A program made the position numbers and the translations under genes. From Thermococcus indicus (GTDB lineage Archaea; Methanobacteriota_B; Thermococci; Thermococcales; Thermococcaceae), in the NCBI RefSeq assembly GCF_006274605.1, contig NZ_CP040846.1:1929041-1993040 (forward strand): 64,000 nucleotides of DNA. The letters are read 5' to 3'. Positions 18,694-28,575 of the stretch are shown here, in pieces. The notes beneath the pieces are model-generated. The model had not been told where the DNA came from and did not search any database. It saw only the letters and a program-made list of their open reading frames with translations. Position 1 is the stretch's first letter, and every line of letters begins with the position of its first letter.

Positions 18694-19016
18694 AGTGGCG
18701 GCGGGCGCGCCCGGGGGTGGGAACCCTCCACCGTCCCCTTCCACCGGGGCTCGCTCACCCCCGCTACCCCACGAGCGCCGAACGTCCCGCCTACCGCTGC
18801 TCCCTTCCGGGCCTGGCGGGGTTCGGCGGGTAAAGGGCGTTAGTCCGGCCCTCCAGCCGGACCCCGCCCACCGCCGGCCCCGTGGGACGAGGGATCACCG
18901 TTGTGCCCCGGCTTCCGGGGACGGCTTCGGGAACCGCCCCCCGGGCTTCGGCCCCGGCATGTCGACGGTTTCCGGTTACAGGGGACGCCGAACCCCCCGG
19001 CCTAGCCCGCCGCCAG
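18694..19016 (-). ncRNA. ffs: Signal recognition particle 7S RNA
   Basis: About 320 nt, very GC-rich. Read on the minus strand it carries the invariant SRP54-binding domain (CCCGGAAGGGAGCAGCG, then GTAGGCGGGAC) and the conserved 5' domain with TGTAACCGG and CCGTCGACATGCCGG. The ends pair through GGCGGCGGGC (19014-19005) and GCCCGCCGCC (18706-18697). A TATA box lies about 20-30 bases upstream. Exact ends are estimated to within a few bases. Confidence 0.93.
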
Positions 19017-19034
19017 CTAACTTATCCGCCGCCC

Positions 19035-19046
19035 GATATATAAAGC
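19035..19046 (-). promoter_or_regulatory. TATA box of SRP RNA
   Basis: GCTTTATATATC on the minus strand, correctly placed for transcription beginning near 19016. A strong match to the archaeal TATA consensus. Confidence 0.7.
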
Positions 19047-19136
19047 TTTGGGAGTCCCTGAAACCAAAGGTGAAGAACCTTCGGATTGAAAAATTTTCAT
19101 AAATGCGTGAACGAATAGGTGCATGGGTGATACACC

Positions 19137-20573
19137 GTGCGCTTAACTGAGCATCCTGTTCTGCGTTTTGAGCGTGGCAGGGAGGTTACAATATACTTTG
19201 AAGGACGGCCGATCAGAGCATACGAGGGGGAAACCATAGCCACTGCTCTTCACGCCGCTGGAATCAGGGTTCTCAACTATTCAGCCAACGAAAAGCGCCC
19301 CAGGGGTCTCTTCTGCGCGATAGGCAAGTGCTCCTCCTGCCTGATGGTCGTGAACGGAATCCCCAATGTCAGAACGTGCATAACCCTCGTCGAGGATGGA
19401 ATGAGGATCGAGCCCCAGCACGGGAAGGCCAAACTGCCGAGGGAGGCTAAGCCTCCGGAGTTCAAGGAGGCAAAGGTAGTAAGGGCGGACATCGTGATAA
19501 TCGGTGGCGGGCCGGCAGGCCTGATGGCGGCGATTCACGCGGCCGATGCCGGGGCGAGCGTCGTTCTCCTTGATGAAAACCCCATGCTCGGCGGCCAGCT
19601 CGTCAAGCAGACCCACAAGTTCTTCGGCAAGCGGGAACAGTTTGCGGGAGTCAGGGGTGTGGAGATAGCGAAAATCCTTGAGGACGAGGTCAGGAAGAGG
19701 GAGAACGTCGAGGTCTTCCTCGAAACCTCCGCCGTCGGCATCTTTCAGGAGGGCGACGAGAAGCTCGTTCTGGCCGTCAGAAACAACCGCGAGCTGATAG
19801 AGTTCCGTGGAAGGGCGGTTATCGTGGCAACCGGCGCGATGGAGAAGATGATACCATTCGAGAACAACGATTTACCGGGGATCTACGGTGCCGGCGCGAT
19901 TCAGACGCTCATGAACACTTACGGCGTCAAGCCCGGCGATAAGGTTCTAATCGTTGGAGCCGGAAACGTGGGACTTATTCTGGCGTATCAGCTCATTCAG
20001 GCCGGCGTTGAGGTGAAGGCGATAGTCGAGGCCATGCCGAAAGTAGGCGGCTACTTCGTGCACGCGGCGAAGGTCAGGCGCCTGGGCGTTCCGATACTCA
20101 CGAGGCACACCATCCTGCGCGCCGAGGGCAGGGAGAAGGTCGAGAGGGCCGTCGTTGCCCAGCTCGATGAGAACTGGCGGGTCATTCCTGGAACGGAGAG
20201 AACCTTTGAGGTCGACGTCATAGCGCTCGCCGTTGGCCTGAGGCCCAGCATCGAGCTCCTCCACCAGGCCGGCTGTCAGATACGCTACGTCCGCGAGCTC
20301 AGCGGGCACGTGGCAGTTCGCGACGAGTGGATGGAGACCACAGTCAGGGGAATCTTTGTTGCCGGCGATTCGGCCGGAATAGAGGAGGCCACAACTGCAA
20401 TGCTCGAAGGAAAGATAGCGGGCATAGCCGCCGCCCTGAGGCTCGGCATAGCTGACGAGGGCTGGCTCAAGGAGATGGAGAAGGCTCAGAAAGACCTCCT
20501 GGAGTTCCGCTCCGGGCCCTTCGGCAGGCACGTGCTTGAGGGAATTAAGAAGGCCCTGGTGGTGAGAGAATGA
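19137..20573 (+). CDS. pdhA: Dye-linked L-proline dehydrogenase complex, alpha subunit (NADH dehydrogenase)
   Basis: 478 residues, about 53 kDa. The N-terminal [2Fe-2S] ferredoxin-like domain (GLFCAIGKCSSCLM...RTC) is followed by FAD and NAD(P) dinucleotide loops (IGGGPAGLMAAIHAADAG; VGAGNVGLILAYQLIQAG) and GIFVAGDSAGI. Order and sizes of the four genes (478, 168, 90, 388 residues) match the pdhAFXB operon of Thermococcus profundus, where alpha carries NADH dehydrogenase activity. GTG start with a GGGTGAT ribosome site. It overlaps pdhF by 4 bp (ATGA). Confidence 0.9.
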   Translation: MRLTEHPVLRFERGREVTIYFEGRPIRAYEGETIATALHAAGIRVLNYSANEKRPRGLFCAIGKCSSCLMVVNGIPNVRTCITLVEDGMRIEPQHGKAKLPREAKPPEFKEAKVVRADIVIIGGGPAGLMAAIHAADAGASVVLLDENPMLGGQLVKQTHKFFGKREQFAGVRGVEIAKILEDEVRKRENVEVFLETSAVGIFQEGDEKLVLAVRNNRELIEFRGRAVIVATGAMEKMIPFENNDLPGIYGAGAIQTLMNTYGVKPGDKVLIVGAGNVGLILAYQLIQAGVEVKAIVEAMPKVGGYFVHAAKVRRLGVPILTRHTILRAEGREKVERAVVAQLDENWRVIPGTERTFEVDVIALAVGLRPSIELLHQAGCQIRYVRELSGHVAVRDEWMETTVRGIFVAGDSAGIEEATTAMLEGKIAGIAAALRLGIADEGWLKEMEKAQKDLLEFRSGPFGRHVLEGIKKALVVRE

Positions 20574-21076
20574 GTGAAATTCCCTCCTACCTCAGAACCG
20601 GCTACATCACCCCGGAAGAGCTTGAAAAGTTCATTCCAATGCCGAGCGAGGAGAGGCTGAGGAAGAGGCCCGTTGCCGTTCCGGAGTGCCCGCAGGAGAT
20701 ACCCTGCGCCCCGTGCAGGGAGATATGTCCCACCGGAGCAATAAGCATGCCCACCCCGAACGATTTACCAATAGTGGACTACGAGGAGTGCATCGGCTGC
20801 TCCCTCTGCGTGCAAATCTGCCCCGGTCTGGCCTTCTTCATGGTGCACTACGTGGGCGACAAGGCGAGGATAACGATGCCCCACGAGCTCCTTCCGGTTC
20901 CCGAGAAGGGCGAGGAGGTCGTTCTCCTCAACAGGGTCGGCGAGCCGGTCGGGAAGGGAAGGGTGCTCACCGTCGTGCCGAGGGAGAAGAGCAAAGGCGA
21001 TACTCCGATAATCATCGTCGAGGTGCCGATAGAGCTGGCCTGGGACGTCAGGGCTGTTAAGGTGGTGAGAGAATGA
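20570..21076 (+). CDS. pdhF: L-proline dehydrogenase complex, gamma subunit (Fe-S protein)
   Basis: 168 residues, about 19 kDa. Two cysteine sets typical of [4Fe-4S] clusters: CPQEIPCAPCREICP and CIGCSLCVQICP, followed by a C-terminal beta-rich domain. Probably passes electrons between the flavin subunits. Start overlaps the pdhA stop and its stop overlaps the pdhX start (both ATGA), so translation is coupled. Confidence 0.88.
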   Translation: MSEIPSYLRTGYITPEELEKFIPMPSEERLRKRPVAVPECPQEIPCAPCREICPTGAISMPTPNDLPIVDYEECIGCSLCVQICPGLAFFMVHYVGDKARITMPHELLPVPEKGEEVVLLNRVGEPVGKGRVLTVVPREKSKGDTPIIIVEVPIELAWDVRAVKVVRE

Positions 21077-21345
21077 GCGGAAAGAAAATCGTCTGCCGCT
21101 GTAACGACGTCACCGTTGAAGATGTCGAAGCGCTAATCGATTCCGGCGTCACGGACATCGAGGAACTGAAACGGCTCCTCCGCATAGGAATGGGTCCCTG
21201 CCAAGGGAGGACCTGCATTCCCATAGTGCTCTCGATCCTCGCAAGGAAGACCGGGAGGAGGCAGGAGGAGATACCGCTTCCAAGGGCAAGGGTTCCGATT
21301 CGGCCCGTTCGCGTAGAGGTCATAGTGGGTGGTGCCGATGAGTAA
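21073..21345 (+). CDS. pdhX: L-proline dehydrogenase complex, delta subunit (BFD-like [2Fe-2S])
   Basis: 90 residues, about 10 kDa. CRC near the N-terminus and MGPCQGRTC form the four-cysteine signature of the bacterioferritin-associated-ferredoxin-like [2Fe-2S] domain. In the second proline dehydrogenase-like operon of this window the same domain is fused to the C-terminus of the alpha subunit (ICGCD...MGFCQGRFC). It overlaps both neighbours. Confidence 0.88.
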   Translation: MSGKKIVCRCNDVTVEDVEALIDSGVTDIEELKRLLRIGMGPCQGRTCIPIVLSILARKTGRRQEEIPLPRARVPIRPVRVEVIVGGADE

Positions 21346-22504
21346 AATCGCCGTAATCGGCGGGGGAATAATAGGCGTGGCAACGGCCTACGAGCTGGCC
21401 AAGCTCGGGGAAGATGTCATCCTCTTCGAGAAGAACTACTTCGGCTCCGGCTCGACCTTCCGCTGCGCCACCGGAATCCGTGCCCAGTTCACCGACGAGG
21501 CCAACATCAGGCTCATGAAGCACTCCGTTGAGAGATGGGAGGGGCTTGAGGAGGAGCTGGGGAGCGACATCGTCTTCAGGCAGACCGGCTATCTGTTCCT
21601 CGCCACGAGCGAGGAAGAGGTTGAGGCCTTTAAGGCCAACATAAGGCTCCAGAACAAATTCGGCGTCCCGACCAGGCTCATCGATATGGATGAGGCCAGG
21701 GAGATAGTGCCCATCCTCAACACCGAGCCCTTCCTAGCTGGAGCATGGAACCCGAAGGACGGAAAGGCGAACCCCTTCAAGACGCTCTTCGCTTACCTCT
21801 TCCGGGCCAGGGAGCTCGGTGTTGACGCGAGGGGGCACACCGAGGTTATAGGCTTTGAGCGCGCGGGTGATGCCATAACCGCCGTGAAGTTCAGGAGCAA
21901 CGGGAAGGTCGAGAGCGTCAGAGTTGACGCAGTTCTGAACGCGGCCAACGCATGGGCGCCGCTCATCAACGAGATGGCCGGCCTCAGCAGAGGCCTCGTT
22001 CCGATTACGGCCTACAAGCACCAGCTCGTCAAGACCGAGCCGCTCGAACCCGGCCAGGTTGAACCGCTGGTCTGCCCCCCGAGCTGGAACGACGCCTACA
22101 TAATCCAGGACGGGGAGGACGGCGGAATAATCTGCGGTGCCGGAATAGAGCACAAAGCCAGGAGCCTCGAGGACTACGAGCCGACCTACGACTTCCTGCG
22201 CGGCGTTCTGGAGTACGCCGTCAGAATCGCCCCGCCGCTCCGCTACGCTCACGTCGTCAGGCAGTGGGCAGGATTCTACGCTAAAACTCCGGACAGCAAC
22301 CCGGCCATTGGAAAGCTCCTCGAAAACTTCTACATAGCGGCAGGCTTCAGCGGGCACGGTTTCATGATGGCCCCAGCGGTGGCTCAGGCAATGGCTGAGC
22401 TGATTTCGAAGGGCCGTTCCAGGGTTCCGCTCGACTGGGAGTGGTACGACCCGTACCGCTTCGAGAGGGGTGAGCTGAGGAGCTCGGCATTCCAGATTGG
22501 ATGA
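21338..22504 (+). CDS. pdhB: L-proline dehydrogenase complex, beta subunit (FAD, D-amino-acid-oxidase family)
   Basis: 388 residues, about 43 kDa. N-terminal FAD loop GGGIIGVATAYELAK with acidic FEK, the FGSGSTFRC segment, and C-terminal AAGFSGHGFMMAP typical of sarcosine/proline oxidase-like DAO proteins. This is the proline-oxidising subunit, giving pyrroline-5-carboxylate. The ATG at 21338 lies within the end of pdhX after a GGTG site; two in-frame GTG codons just before are part of that site. Its paralogue lies at 33265-34425. Confidence 0.9.
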   Translation: MSKIAVIGGGIIGVATAYELAKLGEDVILFEKNYFGSGSTFRCATGIRAQFTDEANIRLMKHSVERWEGLEEELGSDIVFRQTGYLFLATSEEEVEAFKANIRLQNKFGVPTRLIDMDEAREIVPILNTEPFLAGAWNPKDGKANPFKTLFAYLFRARELGVDARGHTEVIGFERAGDAITAVKFRSNGKVESVRVDAVLNAANAWAPLINEMAGLSRGLVPITAYKHQLVKTEPLEPGQVEPLVCPPSWNDAYIIQDGEDGGIICGAGIEHKARSLEDYEPTYDFLRGVLEYAVRIAPPLRYAHVVRQWAGFYAKTPDSNPAIGKLLENFYIAAGFSGHGFMMAPAVAQAMAELISKGRSRVPLDWEWYDPYRFERGELRSSAFQIG

Positions 22505-22509
22505 GCTTT

Positions 22510-22952
22510 TTATTCTTCCACTTTGAGAAGCTCAATTATTGGGATTTCCTGGAAGTCTTTATCAAGAGTTGCAAGCTTTGTTATTCCATTTTCGATCATG
22601 GAGCCGATTATCTTTGCGTCGTGGAGTAAAAGGCCATACTTTTCGGCAATGCTGAGTGCAAGGAATATGTCGGGATCTTTGACAACCTCCATCCGATAGC
22701 TGGCGATGAATGACAGAACTTTCTCCGTTGATTCCTGGAGGAGGGCTTTCCCCTGCTCCGTCTTCAGGAATCGTTTGAGATCGTGATATTCTTAACTCCA
22801 AGCTTTGAAGCGTTTCTCCTCAGGGTTACGTAAACGCATTCATCAATGACGGTCTCAGAAACAGCGGGGTATTCCGAAAGCGAGATGAGTCTTAGCGCCT
22901 TCTCCGTCAGCTCGGTCTCAAAAATCAGGTTCAGCAATACGCTACTGTCCAC
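22510..22952 (-). pseudogene. PIN-domain (VapC-like) toxin, frameshifted
   Basis: A PIN ribonuclease split by one missing base near 22785. The N-terminal half begins GTG at 22952 (VDSSVLLNLIF, first acidic residue) and runs through VIDECVYV. After the shift, the downstream frame continues YHDLKRFLKTE... and carries HDAKIIGSM and LATLDKDF with the later acidic residues. Joined, they give about 148 residues, a normal VapC length. The start overlaps the antitoxin stop, as in intact vapBC pairs. Either a decayed toxin or a sequence error. Confidence 0.8.
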
Positions 22953-23136
22953 CAAGGTCGCGGTACTCCTCAAGGTACTCACGGAGTTCCCTCCACGAGG
23001 CCTTTTCCCGCTCCACGCTTTTTCTCCCCATCGCCAGAGATTTTAGGGCCTGTGCCCGGGTGAAGATTTCGACCAACTCACCGATTATTTTCCTGTCGGT
23101 TCCCTCGGGGACGCGCACCCGCACGGTGATCTCCAT
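22942..23136 (-). CDS. VapB-like antitoxin of the PIN protein
   Basis: 64 residues, beginning with beta-strand MEITVRVRVPEG and followed by acidic and basic helices, the usual shape of archaeal VapB proteins that cap a PIN toxin. The ATG at 23136 follows GGTG; an in-frame ATG at 23151 is an alternative. It overlaps the toxin start by 11 bp. The toxin is frameshifted, so the antitoxin may be an orphan. Confidence 0.7.
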   Translation of the reverse strand: MEITVRVRVPEGTDRKIIGELVEIFTRAQALKSLAMGRKSVEREKASWRELREYLEEYRDLGGQ

Positions 23137-23198
23137 TTTCCACACCGGCATAGGTTCGCTCTCAATGTTGATAATGTTTTCGGAGTTTGACAGTTTAA

Positions 23199-23927
<729 letters not shown>

Positions 23928-24006
23928 GGCTTTTCTTTTGATTTTAATTGCAGATTCATTTTGAGAGCCAAAATGTTTTTATTGTCGAGTCAAGTAACAT
24001 ACAACC

Positions 24007-26676
24007 ATGTGCAAGATGGAGCACTTTGGGAACTGCGACCCTGAGACAGCTGATCGGGAGTATTGTATTTTTCACAAGCCGAACAAAGACGAGAAAGATG
24101 CTGTTAAGTTCTACACGAAGTTTCTGGAGGAGTTCAGGCCGAGGGTCGAGGAAATCAAAGTTGATAAGAAGATAAAGAGGTTGGTTTTTGAGAAGCCTGT
24201 AAATGCCGCGGGATTTGTGTTTCCAGAGATTCCAGACGAACCCATTGTATATGTTGATGAGAATGGAAATGTGTGGAATCAGAGGTTTACGTTTGAGTAT
24301 GCCATTTTTGAGAAGGGAGCCATTTTCTATCAATCCATTTTTGAGGGCATAATTTCATTTAGCTATGCGACATTTCAGGGGAGGTCATACTCCCTTAATG
24401 AGATAATCCGAGATAAGCCCCTTTTGGGCATAATAGGAGAACTCATCACCAATGAGATGATCCGGGATGTAAGCATGGGTGCTGTATTTGATGAGGCAGA
24501 CTTTTTGGACATTGTAATTTTTGAAAATACCACCTTTAAGTCCAATGCCTCATTTTTTAGGACAAAATTCAGAAAAGGAGCATTGTTCAACTGGAGCAAA
24601 TTTAGGGGAGAATTAACCGTATTTTCAAGTGTAGAGTTCTTCAGTTTTAAAGATGAGGAAGTTCTGGACAGAATGTTGTCGTTAACCACAAGTGTAAACC
24701 CCATAGAAGTTGTGATTTATTCGAAGTTAGGAATTGGGGTATCCTTTAATGGTTCTGAATTCAAGGCCAAAGCCATGTTTGACAGGACAGCATTCACAGG
24801 AGCGTCATTTATGGATGTACATTTTTTGAGGGAGTCAACGTTTGATAATGCTAACTTTAACGGGCCTGCAATTTTTATCTCTTCAGTGTTCTTGGAAGAT
24901 ACATCCTTCAGAAAAGCCACCTTTGAGGGGGAGGCAACGTTTTCAGGGAGTTCTCTGAATTGGGTACAAAATCTAAAACCGAGTTTGCCCATGTATGAAA
25001 AGATTAATATGCCCTCCGCAATGTTCCATGGGTTTGTAACGTTTACAGAAGCTGAATTTAATTCAATGGCTAATTTTTCCAGATGTCATTTTAAAAAAGG
25101 TGCTGACTTTGGTAATGTTAAATTCAATGCAGATGTAAATTTTCAGTGGAGTGTGTTTATGGAGGAAAACCTGAGTATAATTAATGGTAATTACCAACTT
25201 CCAGAGACGACCTTTGCCCATTCCCGCTTTAAGGGCCGGGCACACTTTAACTTTGCAACATTCGGAAAAGTTATTTTTAATTTTGTACGTTTCTTAGATC
25301 CGGTAGGCTTTCAAGGGACCATATTCAACGGACATCTTCATATTAGAGAAGCAGTTTTTGAAGACGTCCTTGCATTTTCTGCTCATAACTTTGTAGATGT
25401 TGATATAGAGGGCTCTCGCTTTCAGGGGGCTGTTATCTTTAGTGGGGCAAAACTAACAGGGGATTTCCGAATAGTTCACTCGACATTTGAGCGGGAGGTC
25501 TTGTTTGGAAAAGGTGGATATAAAGAAGAAAATTATTCTCCAATCACATTTAGTGAAAGTGTAAAATCCTTTATTATAGAGAGAACTACTTTTGAAGATT
25601 CAGTGAGCTTTCGCGATATTGAGTTCCAGGTTCCGGTCAAAATCGTTGAGTGTTCATTTAATAGTCACGTCTACTTTGATGAATCTGTGTTTAAAAATAT
25701 CTGCGATCTGTCTGGAAACTTCTTTAAGTCGAAAACATCGTTCAAGGATACCATTTTTGAGGGAGACGTTATATTTGATAGGTGTTTACTTTCTGGAATT
25801 TGGGATTTTGCAGAAAAGCAGAATAGGCCATATAAATTTTACAAATCTTTGAGCTTTGATGGTGTTTCAATTTCAGGTACTGTATCATTCGTAAGTCTCA
25901 ATGGTAAAGAGGGACTGGAAGAATTCGATACCAAGAAATTTGAGGGTCTCTTTAATGAACCTCGTTCAAAAATTGAAGCCGCCCGCATACAAAGGATAAG
26001 TCTTGAGAGAGAAGGCAAACGCGACGAAGCCGACAGAATGTTCGTCCTTGAAATGCGAGCCAAGAGGAAACTACGACTAGAACAAGCAAACGGTAATAGT
26101 TGGAATGCTAAAATCAGAGCAAAAACTATTAATTTTTTTGAATGGCTTCTGGGGGATCTGCCCTCGGAATACGGCACTAGCCTTGAACGAATTGCAATAG
26201 CAGTAGTGGCAGTTGTTGTATTGTTTGGCTTCTTGTATTGGCTTACGTTGGTTTCAAATATTGTGGGGATAACCAGTGTTTTCGTTATTATTTCACTGCT
26301 AATATCCATTTGGTACTATCAGACATTTGATACTTACCCTGACAAACTCGCCGAGACATTAAGATTTCCTGTTGGACTAATAATGATTATCGGAATGTTG
26401 TACACTACCGTGTCTCCTAAGGTTGACCCAATAATTGCACGCCCAGGAATATTATTATCAAATGGGACTGCAATAACACCCACGGGCGGTATTGGAAATT
26501 GTCTCGGAACACTCCTCAACGCCCTCTACTACTCTCTCGTCACCTTCACGACCCTCGGCTACGGCGATATGCACCCGACCGGCTGGCTCAAAGCCCTCAG
26601 TGCAATCGAAGCCCTAACCGGAGCCGTCTTCATGGCGCTCATCGTCGCGGTGATAGCGAGAAAATGGATGCGCTGA
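24007..26676 (+). CDS. Pentapeptide-repeat-like protein fused to a two-helix potassium channel pore
   Basis: 889 residues. The N-terminus has cysteines and CIFHKPNKDEKDA, a pattern I associate with pentapeptide-repeat proteins. Residues about 95-640 are F/A-x-F repeats (for example FDNANFNGPAIF, FRKATFEGEATF), a right-handed beta helix. Then a charged linker, hydrophobic segments near 729-748, 753-772 and 788-803, and a pore loop with the K+ filter TLGYGD (849-854), closed by a last helix. TATA TTTTTATT lies about 27 bp before the ATG, so leaderless. Most of the gene is AT-rich, but the last 170 bp (from about 26505) are GC-rich like the core genome. Probably a gated K+ channel with a cytosolic sensor; the ligand is unknown. 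Confidence 0.85.
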   Translation: MCKMEHFGNCDPETADREYCIFHKPNKDEKDAVKFYTKFLEEFRPRVEEIKVDKKIKRLVFEKPVNAAGFVFPEIPDEPIVYVDENGNVWNQRFTFEYAIFEKGAIFYQSIFEGIISFSYATFQGRSYSLNEIIRDKPLLGIIGELITNEMIRDVSMGAVFDEADFLDIVIFENTTFKSNASFFRTKFRKGALFNWSKFRGELTVFSSVEFFSFKDEEVLDRMLSLTTSVNPIEVVIYSKLGIGVSFNGSEFKAKAMFDRTAFTGASFMDVHFLRESTFDNANFNGPAIFISSVFLEDTSFRKATFEGEATFSGSSLNWVQNLKPSLPMYEKINMPSAMFHGFVTFTEAEFNSMANFSRCHFKKGADFGNVKFNADVNFQWSVFMEENLSIINGNYQLPETTFAHSRFKGRAHFNFATFGKVIFNFVRFLDPVGFQGTIFNGHLHIREAVFEDVLAFSAHNFVDVDIEGSRFQGAVIFSGAKLTGDFRIVHSTFEREVLFGKGGYKEENYSPITFSESVKSFIIERTTFEDSVSFRDIEFQVPVKIVECSFNSHVYFDESVFKNICDLSGNFFKSKTSFKDTIFEGDVIFDRCLLSGIWDFAEKQNRPYKFYKSLSFDGVSISGTVSFVSLNGKEGLEEFDTKKFEGLFNEPRSKIEAARIQRISLEREGKRDEADRMFVLEMRAKRKLRLEQANGNSWNAKIRAKTINFFEWLLGDLPSEYGTSLERIAIAVVAVVVLFGFLYWLTLVSNIVGITSVFVIISLLISIWYYQTFDTYPDKLAETLRFPVGLIMIIGMLYTTVSPKVDPIIARPGILLSNGTAITPTGGIGNCLGTLLNALYYSLVTFTTLGYGDMHPTGWLKALSAIEALTGAVFMALIVAVIARKWMR

Positions 26677-26721
26677 CCCAACCCTTTTATATCTCTGTGC
26701 ATAGTTAGAAACGGTGAGAGC

Positions 26722-26931
26722 ATGGAAGCTGACCCGATAAACGTCCTCCTCTACGACATCCGCGAGATGAAGAAGAGGCTAGATGAGATGGAAAAGGAGC
26801 TCCTAAAGCTCAGGGCAAGGCTAATTGAGGAGGAAGAGGGCGAAAGCCCCGAAGAAATCGAGGCACTCGAAAGGGAAGCACTCGAGAACGGAAAAGACTG
26901 GGAAGAACTGAGGAAGGAGCTCGGCCTATGA
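26722..26931 (+). CDS. Putative antitoxin (RelB-like)
   Basis: 69 residues, almost wholly helical and charged: IREMKKRLDEMEKELLKL predicts a coiled coil, followed by an acidic stretch and KDWEELRKELGL. Short acidic helical proteins directly before a RelE fold gene are typical antitoxins. Promoter CCTTTTATATC (about 26682) and GGTGAG site precede the ATG. The stop overlaps the toxin start as ATGA. Confidence 0.8.
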   Translation: MEADPINVLLYDIREMKKRLDEMEKELLKLRARLIEEEEGESPEEIEALEREALENGKDWEELRKELGL

Positions 26932-27194
26932 GCTTCAGAGTAATCATCGGCAAAAGGGCCGAGAAAGGAATAAGAAACCTTCCTCCAGCGCATCTAAAGC
27001 GTTTTGCCGAGCTTGTGGAGACACTGAAAATCAACCCGGTTCCGGTGGAAAGCTTCGACGTTAAGAAGATACGCGGTTCGGAGAGGGCTTATCGCGTTAG
27101 GCTCGGCAATTACAGGGTTCTCTACACCGTTCGCTGGGATGAGGATACCGTTGTTATCTTGAAGGTTGAACCCCGCGAGAGGGCTTACCGCTGA
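26928..27194 (+). CDS. RelE/ParE-family toxin
   Basis: 88 residues of the RelE fold: FRVIIGKRAEKGIRNLPP, then VKKIRGSERAYRVRLGNYRVLYTV, where basic and Tyr/Arg residues form the ribosome-dependent mRNA cleavage site, and VILKVEPRERAYR at the end. Coupled to the antitoxin. It sits beside the AT-rich channel gene, so the area is a small accessory patch. Confidence 0.9.
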   Translation: MSFRVIIGKRAEKGIRNLPPAHLKRFAELVETLKINPVPVESFDVKKIRGSERAYRVRLGNYRVLYTVRWDEDTVVILKVEPRERAYR

Positions 27195-27254
27195 TAACCT
27201 TCGGTTAAGGCCAACTTTTTATACCTCCTCGACCTTCTTCTTCCGGTGGTGTTC

Positions 27255-28574
27255 ATGAAAGTCGTCGTCATCGGTTCTGGCACAGCCGGAAGCAACTTCG
27301 CGCTGTTCATGCGCAAGCTCGACAGAAAGGCCGAGATAACGGTTATTGGAAAGGAGCCCACGATGCAGTACTCCCCCTGCGCCCTGCCGCACGTGATAAG
27401 CGGCACGATAGAGAAGCCCGAGGATGTCATCGTCTTCCCAAACGAGTTCTACGAGAAGCAGAAAATCAACCTCATGCTCGGAACAGAGGTTAAGGCAATA
27501 GACCGCGGGAGGAAAGTGGTTATTACGGACAAGGGCGAGGTCCCCTACGACAAGCTTGTCTTGGCGGTTGGCTCCAAAGCTTTCGTCCCGCCGATAAAGG
27601 GCGTTGAGAACGAGGGAGTATTCACCCTCAAGAGCCTCGACGACGTTAGGAAAATCAAAGCCTACATCGCCGAGAGGAAGCCGAAGAGGGCCGTTGTGAT
27701 AGGGGCTGGTTTAATCGGCCTCGAAGGGGCTGAAGCATTCGCCAAGCTCGGCATGGAGGTTCTGGTTGTAGAGCTCATGGACAGGCTCATGCCAACCATG
27801 CTCGACAGGGACACCGCCAAGCTCGTCCAGAAGGAGATGGAAGAGCACGGCGTCTCCTTCCGCTTCAACGAGGGGGTCAGTGAGATAATTGGAAGTCCTG
27901 TGAAGGCTGTCAAGATCGGTGAGGAAGAGGTTCCCGCTGACCTCGTTTTGGTTGCCACAGGCGTTAGAGCGAACGTTGACCTCGCAAAGGCGGCAGGCCT
28001 TGAGGTGCACTGGGGCATAGTCGTCAACGAGCACCTCCAGACGAGCGACCCGGACATATACGCGATAGGTGACTGCGCCGAGGTAGTCGATGGCGTGACC
28101 GGCGAGAGAACCCTTAGCCAGCTCGGAACCTCCGCCGTTAGAATGGCCAAGGTCGCGGCGGAGCACATAGCCGGAAATGACGTTTCCTTCAGGCCGGTCT
28201 TCAACACGGCAATAACCGAGCTCTTCGGCCTCGAAATAGGCACCTTTGGAATAACAGAGGAGAGGGCAAAGAAAGAGGGAATAGAGGTAGCGGTCGGCAA
28301 GTTCAAGGGCTCAACGAAGCCCGAATACTATCCCGGAGGAAAGCCCATAACGGTGAAGGTCATCTTCAGGAAGTCGGACAGAAAGCTCATCGGCGCCCAG
28401 ATAGTCGGCGGCGAAAGGGTTTGGGGCAGGATAATGACGCTCTCAGCTTTGGCCCAGAAGGGGGCAACGGTGGAGGATATCGTTTACCTCGAGACAGCAT
28501 ATGCGCCGCCGATAAGCCCGACCATCGACCCGATAACTGTTGCAGCCGAGATGGCCCTCAGGAGGTTCCGCTGA
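27255..28574 (+). CDS. NAD(P)H-dependent flavoprotein of the CoA-disulfide reductase/NSR family
   Basis: 439 residues. FAD loop VIGSGTAGSNFA, single redox Cys in YSPCALPH (about residue 43), NAD(P) loop VIGAGLIGLEGAEAFAKLG, and IYAIGDCAEV. The family includes Pyrococcus CoA-disulfide reductase/NADH oxidase and NAD(P)H sulfur oxidoreductase; sequence alone does not decide between them. The ATG at 27255 follows GGTGGTG. TATA TTTTTATACC is at about 27216. Just upstream, AAC-n5-GTT (27196-27206) is a weak match to the SurR core. It is followed by ubiA with a 1-base gap. Confidence 0.88.
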   Translation: MKVVVIGSGTAGSNFALFMRKLDRKAEITVIGKEPTMQYSPCALPHVISGTIEKPEDVIVFPNEFYEKQKINLMLGTEVKAIDRGRKVVITDKGEVPYDKLVLAVGSKAFVPPIKGVENEGVFTLKSLDDVRKIKAYIAERKPKRAVVIGAGLIGLEGAEAFAKLGMEVLVVELMDRLMPTMLDRDTAKLVQKEMEEHGVSFRFNEGVSEIIGSPVKAVKIGEEEVPADLVLVATGVRANVDLAKAAGLEVHWGIVVNEHLQTSDPDIYAIGDCAEVVDGVTGERTLSQLGTSAVRMAKVAAEHIAGNDVSFRPVFNTAITELFGLEIGTFGITEERAKKEGIEVAVGKFKGSTKPEYYPGGKPITVKVIFRKSDRKLIGAQIVGGERVWGRIMTLSALAQKGATVEDIVYLETAYAPPISPTIDPITVAAEMALRRFR

Positions 28575-28575
28575 G

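Noticed and set aside
18647-19102. A + strand open frame of 151 codons over the SRP RNA
   Set aside because: Pro/Arg/Gly-rich translation comes from the GC-rich structural RNA on the other strand.
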